Below, in pieces: positions 34,637 to 43,049 of a stretch of DNA of 64,000 nt (its first letter is position 1; each line of letters starts with the position of its first letter). The notes beneath the pieces are model-generated. The model was not told the DNA's origin. It did no database searches and saw only the letters and a program-made list of their open reading frames with translations. A program made the translations under genes and the position numbers. This DNA comes from JAPPOI01 sp028818055. Its GTDB lineage: Bacteria > Pseudomonadota > Alphaproteobacteria > Rhodobacterales > Rhodobacteraceae. The stretch covers positions 620,001 through 684,000 of the forward strand of contig OZ253954.1 of the NCBI GenBank assembly GCA_965267405.1, read 5' to 3'.

Positions 34637-35626
34637 ATGAAACTTATCGTCCAGATTCCAGCTCTGAACGAGGAAGAAACGCTTGCCACGGCGATCGCGG
34701 CAATCCCACGAGAGATTCCTGGCGTCGACCGTGTCGAAATTCTTGTGATCGATGACGGATCAACCGATCGGACGGTTGAGGTCGCGGAAGAGGCTGGCGC
34801 CGACCACATCCTCCGGATGCCATCGAATGTTGGCTTGGCGCGCGCCTTCTCTGCCGGGATTGAAGAAGCCTTGGCCCTTGGTGCCGATATCATCGTGAAC
34901 ACGGATGCAGACAACCAATATTGCGCAGACGACATTCCTGAACTGATCACTCCGATTCTGGAGCGCAAAGCTCAGATCGTCGTGGGGGCACGCCCAATCA
35001 CTGAAATTGAAAGCTTCTCACCACTTAAGAAGATGCTGCAGCGACTTGGAAGCTGGGTTGTGCGCCAAGCCAGCGAAACTGATATCCCTGATGCCCCATC
35101 TGGGTTTCGTGCATACGCGCGTGACGCCGCTGCGCGCCTATGCGTGATCAATACCTATACCTACACGCTAGAAACCATCATTCAGGCTGGGCGCAAACGT
35201 ATTCCCATGACGTCAGTGCCTGTGCGGGTAAACGAAGTCACCCGCCCTTCCCGCCTGTTCAAGGGTATCCGCGAATACGTGCTACGCTCGGCGAAGACCA
35301 TTCTTCGGGTGTTTGTCATCTACGCGCCAATCCGGTTCTTCTTCACACTTGCTGCGATATTCGCAATTCCGGCAATGATGGCGATCACTAGGTTCCTAAT
35401 CTTCTACATGGCAGGAGACGGTAGCGGCCATATTCAGTCTTTGATTCTGGCTGCGGGGCTGTTGGCGATGGCAACGGTGTTCCTTGCTGTTGGTGTCTTG
35501 GCCGACATGATCGCCGCGAACCGGAGCCTTTTGGAAGATATACGGGCGCGTGAACTTCTGCGCTCAAAGCGTCACCGTGCAGAGTTCGTTGAACTTCGCG
35601 AGAACCGGATGGCCGATGCTTCGTGA
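34637..35626 (+). CDS. Glycosyltransferase family 2
   Basis: A 329-residue GT-A glycosyltransferase of the DPM1/DPG type. VQIPALNEEETLATAI starts the fold. The nucleotide-binding ILVIDDGSTDRT and the metal-binding motif NTDADNQY follow, with an acceptor-site region IPDAPSGFRAYARDA. Two C-terminal helices (FFFTLAAIFAIPAMMAI; AAGLLAMATVFLAVGVLAD) anchor it to the inner membrane. It is the first gene of a five-gene envelope operon and probably makes a lipid-linked sugar. Confidence 0.9.
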   Translation: MKLIVQIPALNEEETLATAIAAIPREIPGVDRVEILVIDDGSTDRTVEVAEEAGADHILRMPSNVGLARAFSAGIEEALALGADIIVNTDADNQYCADDIPELITPILERKAQIVVGARPITEIESFSPLKKMLQRLGSWVVRQASETDIPDAPSGFRAYARDAAARLCVINTYTYTLETIIQAGRKRIPMTSVPVRVNEVTRPSRLFKGIREYVLRSAKTILRVFVIYAPIRFFFTLAAIFAIPAMMAITRFLIFYMAGDGSGHIQSLILAAGLLAMATVFLAVGVLADMIAANRSLLEDIRARELLRSKRHRAEFVELRENRMADAS

Positions 35627-37292
35627 CGGCACAGCGGGGGCACCGCCGATAGGCGACACGGTTCTATCCAAACTCGCCGAACCGTTCGTGTCCAAGGTCG
35701 CGGTACTCGCGGCCTTCGCGATTCTTGTCGTTCTTGCATTCACACGCAACGTGAACTGGGACGAGTTCTATTTCCTTAGCCATGTGCATGCCCACTTAGA
35801 CGGACGCCTCGATCGCCCACTCCAGACAGCTTTTGTCCATGCCTTTGGATGGCTGAATATCATTCCAGGGCATGAAATGGCGCAGATCGCCACTGGGCGA
35901 CTGGTCATGACAGGTTTCTTGGCTGTCACATGCCTTTCGATATTCCACATGGCGCACGCATTGGCTGGGAACCGCGCAGCATGGATTGCGGTTGCAACGT
36001 TTCTGGCATCTGGATTCACGTTGGCACACGGTGCGAGTTTTCGCGCCGATCCCATGGCCGCTGCTGGATTGATGGCATCATTGGCAATCATGCTGAACAG
36101 CAGAATGGCATTCGGCCACATCATCGCCGTTGCTGCGCTGAGCGCTGCTGCCTTGCTCGTGACCATCAAAGCCGGGCTTTTCCTTCCAGCCTACCTTGGT
36201 GTCTTGGCTTGGCGCATGCGCGAGCCGCAAATTGCCCTGCGGATTCTTGCTGCTGGCGTTTTGGGCGTGGCCTTGGCTGCAGCCGGCTTCATGCTGCATG
36301 CGAGTGGCATCAACACAACGTCAGACACGAGTGCAGCCGGCAACATGACGAATGCACTCGGCGTTACTCTTCTCGAAAGTGGGCTCTTGCCTCGAGGCGA
36401 AGAAGCGCTGCTGTGGGTACTTCTAAGTGTTGGCGCCTTCGCGTTAGCTTGGTTTGGGATCACTCGGAGCGAAACAAGGCAAATGTGGTTGCTCTTTAGC
36501 TTTGTGGCGCCAATGATTTTGTCGATCCTGTTTTACCGCAACGCATTTGTCTATTTCTTCCCATTCATTGCCGCGCCAGCCATGGTCGCTGTTGCGGTCG
36601 GCGCCGCGCGACTTGGCGCCGGTCAAGCATTGGGTGCTTTAATGGCGCTAATTCTGGCAACTGGCGCAGGTCAGGCAATTCGCGCGGCCTCAGAAGGGTC
36701 GGAACTGCAGCGCGCGACGCTGGCCGAAGTGCACCGCCTGTTCCCACAGCCTGTCGCCTACATTGATCACAACGCGATGATTTCGAGTTTTCCGCGCAAG
36801 GGCTTCTTCATGTCCACGTGGGGCATGATCAATTACAGATCGGAAGGACGTCTGGTTATGGCCGACCTACTTGCCGATACGCAGCCGCCATTACTTCTGG
36901 CCAATCGCTGGGCTCTTCATCAGGCGATGACATCTACAGAAATTGTAGATAACGCGTTTTCTTTGCTTCCCGAAGACCAAACCACTTTGCGCGAGGCATA
37001 TGTTCACTACTCTGGTGCCATCTGGTTGGCCGGGCGAAAAATCCAACTGTCACCCGAGCCGACAGAGATTATTTTACCGATCGATGGCAGTTATCAGATA
37101 CGTTCGAATGCGCCCCTTCTGGTTGACGGAACCAAGATGCAAGACGGCGATGTGATCGAGGTTTCGGGGCTCTTACAGCTTGCTGCTATCACGGCGTCTA
37201 CTGAGGTGACATTCATTTGGTATTCTGGCCAGGAATTGGCACCCGCCATGCTTCCACAAACCAACCTTTACGTGGGATTTTGGGGGCTATGA
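35616..37292 (+). CDS. Polytopic membrane protein, possible lipid-sugar-dependent glycosyltransferase
   Basis: A 558-residue protein with about 10 hydrophobic segments in the first 380 residues and a soluble C-terminal part of about 170 residues. VNWDEFYFLSHVH just after TM1 resembles the acidic loop of GT39/ArnT-like GT-C enzymes (W-D-E), which holds the catalytic Asp. Start MLRDGTAG (35616) overlaps the GT2 stop by 11 nt. It would use the lipid-linked sugar made by the GT2 protein. The family assignment is tentative. Confidence 0.65.
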   Translation: MLRDGTAGAPPIGDTVLSKLAEPFVSKVAVLAAFAILVVLAFTRNVNWDEFYFLSHVHAHLDGRLDRPLQTAFVHAFGWLNIIPGHEMAQIATGRLVMTGFLAVTCLSIFHMAHALAGNRAAWIAVATFLASGFTLAHGASFRADPMAAAGLMASLAIMLNSRMAFGHIIAVAALSAAALLVTIKAGLFLPAYLGVLAWRMREPQIALRILAAGVLGVALAAAGFMLHASGINTTSDTSAAGNMTNALGVTLLESGLLPRGEEALLWVLLSVGAFALAWFGITRSETRQMWLLFSFVAPMILSILFYRNAFVYFFPFIAAPAMVAVAVGAARLGAGQALGALMALILATGAGQAIRAASEGSELQRATLAEVHRLFPQPVAYIDHNAMISSFPRKGFFMSTWGMINYRSEGRLVMADLLADTQPPLLLANRWALHQAMTSTEIVDNAFSLLPEDQTTLREAYVHYSGAIWLAGRKIQLSPEPTEIILPIDGSYQIRSNAPLLVDGTKMQDGDVIEVSGLLQLAAITASTEVTFIWYSGQELAPAMLPQTNLYVGFWGL

Positions 37293-38482
37293 CCGATCAA
37301 CCTATGACACTGAACCAAAACGGCATGGCGCTTGAGGACCAAATAACTGGTTCCATACAAACTGTTGTATTTTGGGGCACGTATGACACCGGCAAGCCCC
37401 GTACTCGGATTCTACGCGATGGGCTGCGCGAAATTGGCGTCAACGTTGTCGAAATACACGCCAATATTTGGGAGGGTCACGAAGACAAAAGCCAAATCGG
37501 TCGCAGCTCGAAAGTCGCAATTGGCCTTCGTTGCCTTGCCGCCTATCCCGGATTGATCTGGCGTTACTTGCGATCACCGTCGCACGACGCCGTCGTCGTT
37601 CCGTATCTGGGGCAATTTGACGTGCTTGTGCTGCGGCCTTTCGCATGGTTCAGGCGCCGTCCGCTGGTCTGGGATATGTTCATATCGCTCTACGACACTG
37701 TGGTTTGCGATCGGAAAATGGCCAGGCCCCGAAGCCTTACAGCAAGACTTCTGAAAGGTCTTGAATGGATTGGATGTCGCGCTGCAGATCGCGTGCTCAT
37801 GGATACTCCAACTCACGCTCGCCGCATCTCAGAACTGTTTGGGTTGAAGCAAGACAAGCTTCTTGCCGTTGCTGTTGGCGCAGAACAAGAAGTCTTTTCC
37901 AATGTCCCGCCGCGAACCACGCACGGCGGTCCCGTTCGGATTCTGTTCTACGGACAGCTTATCCCCTTGCATGGTATTGAAACCATTCTGGACGCTGCAC
38001 TCTCAGAGCGGGGTCAATCCTACGAGTGGCACATCATCGGTACAGGGCAACAAACGGAACTGGTCGCGCACAAGCTTGAGGAAACACAGGCGTCACACGT
38101 CGTTTGGGAGCGGTGGCGCAGCTATGAAAATCTGCGTGATGCGATTTTAGAAGCCGACATCTGCCTTGGCATCTTCGGTGGCTCGGACAAAGCAGCATCC
38201 GTTGTGCCCAACAAAGTCTATCAGGCACTTTTTGCTGGCCGTCCAGTCGTCACCCGTCGCTCGCCTGCGATGGAAGAAGCCTTCACAGAAAATCCCGGCC
38301 TCGTACTGGTTGATCCTTGCGATCCTGACGCGCTGTTGGACGGAGTTGAAAAAGTTGTCCAAACCGGATTCCAAACCGTGCCGACCGAACTTCTCCAAGC
38401 TGCCGAGCCAGCTGAAATTGCCGCGAAACTCTTGGCAGACCTTGCACCATTGATTGAAAGACGCAAACGATATGCCCAATGA
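37289..38482 (+). CDS. Glycosyltransferase family 4-like
   Basis: A 397-residue GT-B glycosyltransferase. The N-terminal domain begins TVVFWGTYDTGKPRTRILR. The C-terminal half has RILFYGQLIPLHGIETILDA (nucleotide-sugar domain start) and the donor-site pattern SVVPNKVYQALFAGRPVVTR with a conserved Glu at PAMEEAF. The ATG overlaps the stop of the previous gene (ATGA). It is probably cytoplasmic or peripheral and adds a sugar to the same glycoconjugate. Confidence 0.87.
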   Translation: MTDQPMTLNQNGMALEDQITGSIQTVVFWGTYDTGKPRTRILRDGLREIGVNVVEIHANIWEGHEDKSQIGRSSKVAIGLRCLAAYPGLIWRYLRSPSHDAVVVPYLGQFDVLVLRPFAWFRRRPLVWDMFISLYDTVVCDRKMARPRSLTARLLKGLEWIGCRAADRVLMDTPTHARRISELFGLKQDKLLAVAVGAEQEVFSNVPPRTTHGGPVRILFYGQLIPLHGIETILDAALSERGQSYEWHIIGTGQQTELVAHKLEETQASHVVWERWRSYENLRDAILEADICLGIFGGSDKAASVVPNKVYQALFAGRPVVTRRSPAMEEAFTENPGLVLVDPCDPDALLDGVEKVVQTGFQTVPTELLQAAEPAEIAAKLLADLAPLIERRKRYAQ

Positions 38483-39305
38483 CTTGAGCAATATGCCTGA
38501 ACTCGATAGCACCATCGTCCATCACGCTTCGTACGGCGCAGCGCTGCCTGAACGCGATTGGGTTCCTGCACCACGTTATCTCTTGCGGCGAGATCTTCTC
38601 TTGTCGATTTTCGCTGATTTGAAACCCGGGCATGTGCTTGAAATGGGGTGCGGTGCGGGCGCGCTGCTCAACGATCTTGCGCGGCGTGGGTTTTCGGCAC
38701 TTGGCGTGGACTTTTCTCAGTCTGCCAGAGACTTGGCCAATGCAATGAATGTTGGGAACGGGCGCATTCACATTGCTAGCAGTACCGAAGCGGAACAAGA
38801 AGAAAGCTTCGACTATCTCTGTGCCTTTGAAGTGCTTGAACATATTGAGGATGACCTCGGCACACTTAGGGATTGGACTCGGTACCTCAAGCCGAATGGC
38901 ACCCTGATAATATCGGTGCCAGCACACCCGGAACGTTGGAATCCAGCTGATGAGTGGGCAGGACACTATCGGAGGTATCGTCGCGACGGCCTTACTGAAA
39001 TGGTGACTTCTGCCGGTTACGAAGTGACCGACGTTCAATGTTATGGATTCCCATTGGCCAACATCATGGAGCGTATGGCTGGCGGCATCTACGCGCGCCA
39101 GAGCGCCGCGCGTGAACGCGAGGCATTGGATCAAACACAGCGGACCGAAGAAAGCGGGGCAGACCGGAAGTTGCTGACGAAACTCTGGCCATTTTACAGC
39201 TTGCCGCCGATGACTTTGGCTATGCGACTTGCTTGGAAATTGCAGCGTATGTCGATCAGGTCTGACCGTGGAATTGGATACATCGTAACGGCACGGAAAG
39301 TCTAA
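38472..39305 (+). CDS. Class I SAM-dependent methyltransferase
   Basis: A 277-residue enzyme with the SAM-binding motif VLEMGCGAGALLNDLARRG, an acidic ribose contact (LGVDFSQSA), post-I motif YLCAFEVLEHIEDDL and LKPNGTLIISVPAHPE, a UbiG/Methyltransf_11-type layout. The C-terminal 60 residues are less conserved. Start MPNDLSN (38472) overlaps the GT4 stop by 11 nt; MPELDST at 38493 is possible. It likely methylates the sugar or lipid product of this operon. Confidence 0.85.
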   Translation: MPNDLSNMPELDSTIVHHASYGAALPERDWVPAPRYLLRRDLLLSIFADLKPGHVLEMGCGAGALLNDLARRGFSALGVDFSQSARDLANAMNVGNGRIHIASSTEAEQEESFDYLCAFEVLEHIEDDLGTLRDWTRYLKPNGTLIISVPAHPERWNPADEWAGHYRRYRRDGLTEMVTSAGYEVTDVQCYGFPLANIMERMAGGIYARQSAAREREALDQTQRTEESGADRKLLTKLWPFYSLPPMTLAMRLAWKLQRMSIRSDRGIGYIVTARKV

Positions 39306-39307
39306 GC

Positions 39308-40228
39308 TTGAAGCAGGCACTACGCATAGCTGGCACGACGCTTGCCTTAGTCTTTTTGGGCTATGTTGTTTGGCGCGGCGTCGACTCTATGCCGCCCATC
39401 ACCTTTTCTGGTTCTGGACTTTTCAGCCTTGCTGCGGCGTTGGTTCTTTACACGCTTTCGCAACTCGTGGCCGCAGGCTCTTGGACAGCAACACTACGCG
39501 CTTGGAACATCGTCCTTCCAATTGGTCGATCCGTTTGCCACGTACTTCTGTCGCAGATTGGCAAGTATCTGCCCGGCAACGTCGCTCAGTTTATTGGTCG
39601 TTTTGCTCTGGCGCGAGCCGACGGCATACCGTCGACGATCATTGGGGCCGCAATCTTGGCTGAAACCGGCCTCCTGATCGGAGCTGGCGTTCTTATCGTA
39701 GCAGGCGTCGCTCTTCTTGCCCCCGAACTTCTAGGTGTACTGCTGGAGCCAATCGAAGAAACTCCGCTCGGAAACGCAGTGTGGGCTATTCCCGCGCTTG
39801 GACTTGCCGCTGTTGCCGGCGTCGTTGGATACCTGCAACTTCGACTACGCAAGAACGGTTCTCCACCGATGAACTTCGCTTGGCTTGGTGTGCCTGTCAT
39901 GGCGCATGCGGTGAACTTTGTTGTGCTGGGGCTTTCGCTGGTCTTTGTCGTTGATGTTGTTTCGCCCGCGCACTCAATCGGGCTTGGCTATGCCACAATC
40001 GTGTTCGTCGTCGCATGGGTCGCAGGGTTTATCGTGCCGGGTGCACCGGGCGGCATCGGTATTCGGGACGGGATTATTGTGATTGGGCTTGGTCTCGTAA
40101 TCGGTGATGGCGCGGGTTTGACCGTTGCACTCCTTCACAGAGCGATTTCGATCTTGGGCGATGCACTGACTTTTGCATTCGGATGGATGGTGCGTAGTTT
40201 AACGCCCGCGCCCGCCGAAGCCAGTTAG
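39308..40228 (+). CDS. YbhN/LPG-synthase-TM (UPF0104) family membrane protein
   Basis: A 306-residue protein with about eight helices. Family features are SQIGKYLPGNVAQFIGRFALA and the C-terminal FIVPGAPGGIGIRDGIIVIGL. The start appears to be TTG at 39308, 2 nt after the methyltransferase stop; there is no ATG or GTG before the first helix. Members of this superfamily are associated with moving or modifying lipid-linked substrates, which fits a translocation role here (inference). Confidence 0.83.
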   Translation: MKQALRIAGTTLALVFLGYVVWRGVDSMPPITFSGSGLFSLAAALVLYTLSQLVAAGSWTATLRAWNIVLPIGRSVCHVLLSQIGKYLPGNVAQFIGRFALARADGIPSTIIGAAILAETGLLIGAGVLIVAGVALLAPELLGVLLEPIEETPLGNAVWAIPALGLAAVAGVVGYLQLRLRKNGSPPMNFAWLGVPVMAHAVNFVVLGLSLVFVVDVVSPAHSIGLGYATIVFVVAWVAGFIVPGAPGGIGIRDGIIVIGLGLVIGDGAGLTVALLHRAISILGDALTFAFGWMVRSLTPAPAEAS

Positions 40229-40244
40229 CATCGTCTTGCGACCA

Positions 40245-41213
40245 TCAGTATCCGCGGTCCGGATCGACCACGTTGATTAGATCGTGTCCATCAATCCATC
40301 GTTCAAGATTGTTCAGGAACAGATTAAACGACGCCTGTTCCCATCCTTCAAATACAGATGAACAATGTGGTGACATCAGGACGTTTCCCATAGTCCAGAA
40401 TGGACTATCCGCGGGGAGTGGCTCGACTTCAAAAACGTCGAGTACCGCTGCCGCAACCTTGCCTGAAGTCAGCGCCTCAAAAAGCGCACTTTGATCAACT
40501 ACGCCGCCGCGAGAGACGTCGGCGAAGATCACACCCGATTTCATTGCGTCAAACTCTGCTACGCCGAAACTTGATTTCGTCTGCTGCGTCAGGGGCGTGG
40601 ATATCGAAATGAAGTCGGCGCGCGGCAAGACCATATGCAAGTCCTCCGCCGCAAAAACTTCATCGGCGTGTTCCATTTCAACGGGATGCGCGCGTGTGCC
40701 CAGCACCGTCATGCCGAATGCTTTGGCCCGTTCGGCGATTGCGCGGCCAGTGTGTCCAAGGCCGACGACCAGCAACGTTTTGCCTTTCATCGGCCGCACA
40801 AACCGGTCCCTCCAAATTTGCTCTTTCTGGTCGATTTGAAGGCCCGGCACATCCAACATGAAGTGTAAGAAACCACCAATCACGTATTCTGCCATCATAT
40901 CCGCCGCAACACCGGCGGCATTCGTGACCGTCACACGTGATGTGTCCCATTTCCCGAGGTGATCGGTCCCAGCGCCCCCGTTGGCAATCCAGCGTAGCCC
41001 CGGCGAGGACATAAGAGCATCACGTGGATATCCTGGGCTTCCGTCAAACCGCACCGTATAGACAACGTCTGGGCGGAACGTTTCCAGCGCCAATGGCAAA
41101 GCTTCGTAGGTATTGCACTCACCCACCTCAACGTCTGGAAAACGTGAATGCAGGTCCCGTGCCAAAGACTGTGTTTCGGCGTTGTGGATGAGCACACGCA
41201 AGGGTTCAGGCAT
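40245..41213 (-). CDS. D-2-hydroxyacid dehydrogenase family protein
   Basis: A 322-residue NAD(P)-dependent dehydrogenase. The Rossmann motif VVGLGHTGRAIAERAKAFG is near residue 145. The catalytic Arg is in DVSRGGVVDQ, Glu in VFEVEPLP and His in MSPHCSS. Start MPEPLRVLI overlaps the stop of the upstream isomerase gene by 8 nt. It likely reduces a 2-ketoacid or oxidises a 2-hydroxyacid made in the hydantoinase operon. It is the last gene of that operon, 16 nt from the convergent YbhN-like gene, with no visible terminator. Confidence 0.88.
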   Translation of the reverse strand: MPEPLRVLIHNAETQSLARDLHSRFPDVEVGECNTYEALPLALETFRPDVVYTVRFDGSPGYPRDALMSSPGLRWIANGGAGTDHLGKWDTSRVTVTNAAGVAADMMAEYVIGGFLHFMLDVPGLQIDQKEQIWRDRFVRPMKGKTLLVVGLGHTGRAIAERAKAFGMTVLGTRAHPVEMEHADEVFAAEDLHMVLPRADFISISTPLTQQTKSSFGVAEFDAMKSGVIFADVSRGGVVDQSALFEALTSGKVAAAVLDVFEVEPLPADSPFWTMGNVLMSPHCSSVFEGWEQASFNLFLNNLERWIDGHDLINVVDPDRGY

Positions 41214-41970
41214 CCTCTCTGGTAGAGACAGACTGTAGGTTCTGGAAGAGAGAGCCATACCCCATCATTGAGTGGTTTGCCCCGAGAAACTGCATGGCCT
41301 GAAACATCATCGCCTGGTTTGACGTGATCACCGGTTTGCCAACCTGTTTCTCAAGCTGAGCTATAATTTCGACGCTTCGCATATCGGTACATGACAGAAC
41401 GATCGCGTCAGCTTCCGGATGGTCAGCTTTCAGCCCGAGCTGGAAAACGGCGTCTGGGGACAAGGCACCTTGGCCTTCGTTCCCCAATCTCTCATCAACT
41501 TCCGACCGAGAAATGGTCGAAACACCCATCTGGCTGAGAAAGTGAACCGCCATGTCGTTGATGGCCGGCACATAGGGCGAAGCAAATCCAATTTTGTCCG
41601 CCTCTATCGTGCCAAGTGCATGGACCAAGGCACCAGCCGCAGTGACCGTTTCGGCTCCGACGCTCGCCTTGATCTTTTCGGCTAACGCGCGGTCGAAGGC
41701 TGGGCCGTGGGTCAAAGTTGCCGAGGTACAGCCGTAAATCACCACATCGGGGTGCACGCCTGAAAGCAGACGGAGGGGCTCGTCCAAGTCCGCGGCCCCA
41801 AGTGCCTGCATCTGGCTTTCGTCGGGAATTTCTTCCGCGTCGTAACCACCCATTCGTGCGAAATGCAGCGAGACACCATCGGGCCGCAGCAGAACCATAT
41901 CAGGTTCCAAGTTGGTATTTGTGAAGGGCACGAGGATGCCAAATCGGCCTGCACCACGAGAATTCGTCAT
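41206..41970 (-). CDS. Maleate isomerase / Asp-Glu racemase superfamily protein
   Basis: A 254-residue enzyme. It has the two-cysteine arrangement of the maleate isomerase/arylmalonate decarboxylase branch: YGCTSATLTHG (near residue 76) and LSCTDMRSVEI (near 195). Both Cys are present, favouring an isomerase or racemase over a decarboxylase, which keeps only one. FGILVPFTNTNLEPD at the N-terminus binds substrate carboxylate. The ATG overlaps the stop of the aminotransferase gene (ATGA). The substrate is unknown; a hydantoin-derived or dicarboxylic acid is plausible. Confidence 0.82.
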   Translation of the reverse strand: MTNSRGAGRFGILVPFTNTNLEPDMVLLRPDGVSLHFARMGGYDAEEIPDESQMQALGAADLDEPLRLLSGVHPDVVIYGCTSATLTHGPAFDRALAEKIKASVGAETVTAAGALVHALGTIEADKIGFASPYVPAINDMAVHFLSQMGVSTISRSEVDERLGNEGQGALSPDAVFQLGLKADHPEADAIVLSCTDMRSVEIIAQLEKQVGKPVITSNQAMMFQAMQFLGANHSMMGYGSLFQNLQSVSTREDA

Positions 41971-43049
41971 GGCGTATTCTCCTCCCGCCAATTCTTCAGA
42001 TTGTCGACGACCGTTTCCATCGCTTCCTCTGATCCAACAGTCATTCTCAACATGTGCGGCAAACCCGCGCCGGATTGTGGTCGCAGGAATGCGCCTTTGG
42101 ATCTTAGAAAACTATCAGCACTCTGGGCCGCCTTTGCATCGAAGAAATCGATCAGAAGAAAGTTTGTACTGCTGTCAAAAACATTGATACCAACATCGCG
42201 TAGTTGTTCCGCGGTAGCATCCCGAATGGATGCAGTAAGCGCGCAGGTTTCGCGCATGTATTCTTGGTCACTTAGAGCGGCGTATGCAGCTACTTGAGAC
42301 GCTGATGCAATGTTGTTTGGGTTCATGACTTTCTGGACTTCAGAGGCGATGAATTCGGGGAATACACCCCAGCCGACGCGACAGCCCGCCAATCCATAAG
42401 CTTTTGAAAACGTTCTCAAAACAATAGTATTGGTGCCGGCGACCATGTCGAAACAGCTTTCCCCGATGTGGTCGGCGAATTCGCCGTAGGCTTCATCAAT
42501 CACCAAAAGAACATCGTCCGGCATTTCCGATCGAAGGCGGTATAGTTCCGACTTTGGAATTCTGGTTCCAGTTGGGTTCCCAGGGTTGGCAACAAATACG
42601 ATGGCTGTATCTGGGCGTACGGCCCCAAGCAAATTATCGACGCTGACAGTCACACCATTCTCAGGCGCGGTGTCAAAACGTGCGCCCGCCATCTGAGCCG
42701 CAGATCGAAAGAATGGATAAGCGTGCTCGGGTGCCAAAACAGCACGATCCGAGCCAGAATATGTCCGGGCGATGCATCCGATCAAATCAAGTGACCCATT
42801 TCCACACAGGACCTCACCCGCGGAGATCATGAAATGGCTGAGGAGGTTTTCGCGCAGTTCGCTCCAATCCGGATCGGGATACAACGCGCCGTCCATCAAT
42901 GCCTTTGAGGAGGCCGCGATTGCGGCTGGGCTGGGCGGACGCAGACTTTCGTTTTGGGAAAGCGATAGCAACGAAGCCCCGGGAGGCGCTTCCATCTTTG
43001 CAAGTGCGTAGGGCGCCATCGCCTGAACGTGTGGCACGGGGCGGATCAC
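41967..43049 (-). CDS. Class I/II aminotransferase, HisC-like
   Basis: A 360-residue PLP enzyme. It begins PVPHVQAMAPYALAKME, resembling the HisC N-terminus. PNPTG-equivalent VANPGNPTGTRIPK, VIDEAYGEFAD and the PLP-Lys motif RTFSKAYGLAGCRVGWG (Lys near 225) are present. It is coupled by ATGA overlaps to the hydantoinase B and isomerase genes. Context argues for catabolic transamination of an amino acid released by HyuAB rather than histidine biosynthesis. Confidence 0.88.
   Translation of the reverse strand: MIRPVPHVQAMAPYALAKMEAPPGASLLSLSQNESLRPPSPAAIAASSKALMDGALYPDPDWSELRENLLSHFMISAGEVLCGNGSLDLIGCIARTYSGSDRAVLAPEHAYPFFRSAAQMAGARFDTAPENGVTVSVDNLLGAVRPDTAIVFVANPGNPTGTRIPKSELYRLRSEMPDDVLLVIDEAYGEFADHIGESCFDMVAGTNTIVLRTFSKAYGLAGCRVGWGVFPEFIASEVQKVMNPNNIASASQVAAYAALSDQEYMRETCALTASIRDATAEQLRDVGINVFDSSTNFLLIDFFDAKAAQSADSFLRSKGAFLRPQSGAGLPHMLRMTVGSEEAMETVVDNLKNWREENTP

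Noticed and set aside
38283..39320. Minus-strand open frame of 345 codons across the methyltransferase
   Set aside because: Runs through two genes on the opposite strand with conserved motifs; the translated sequence is not protein-like.
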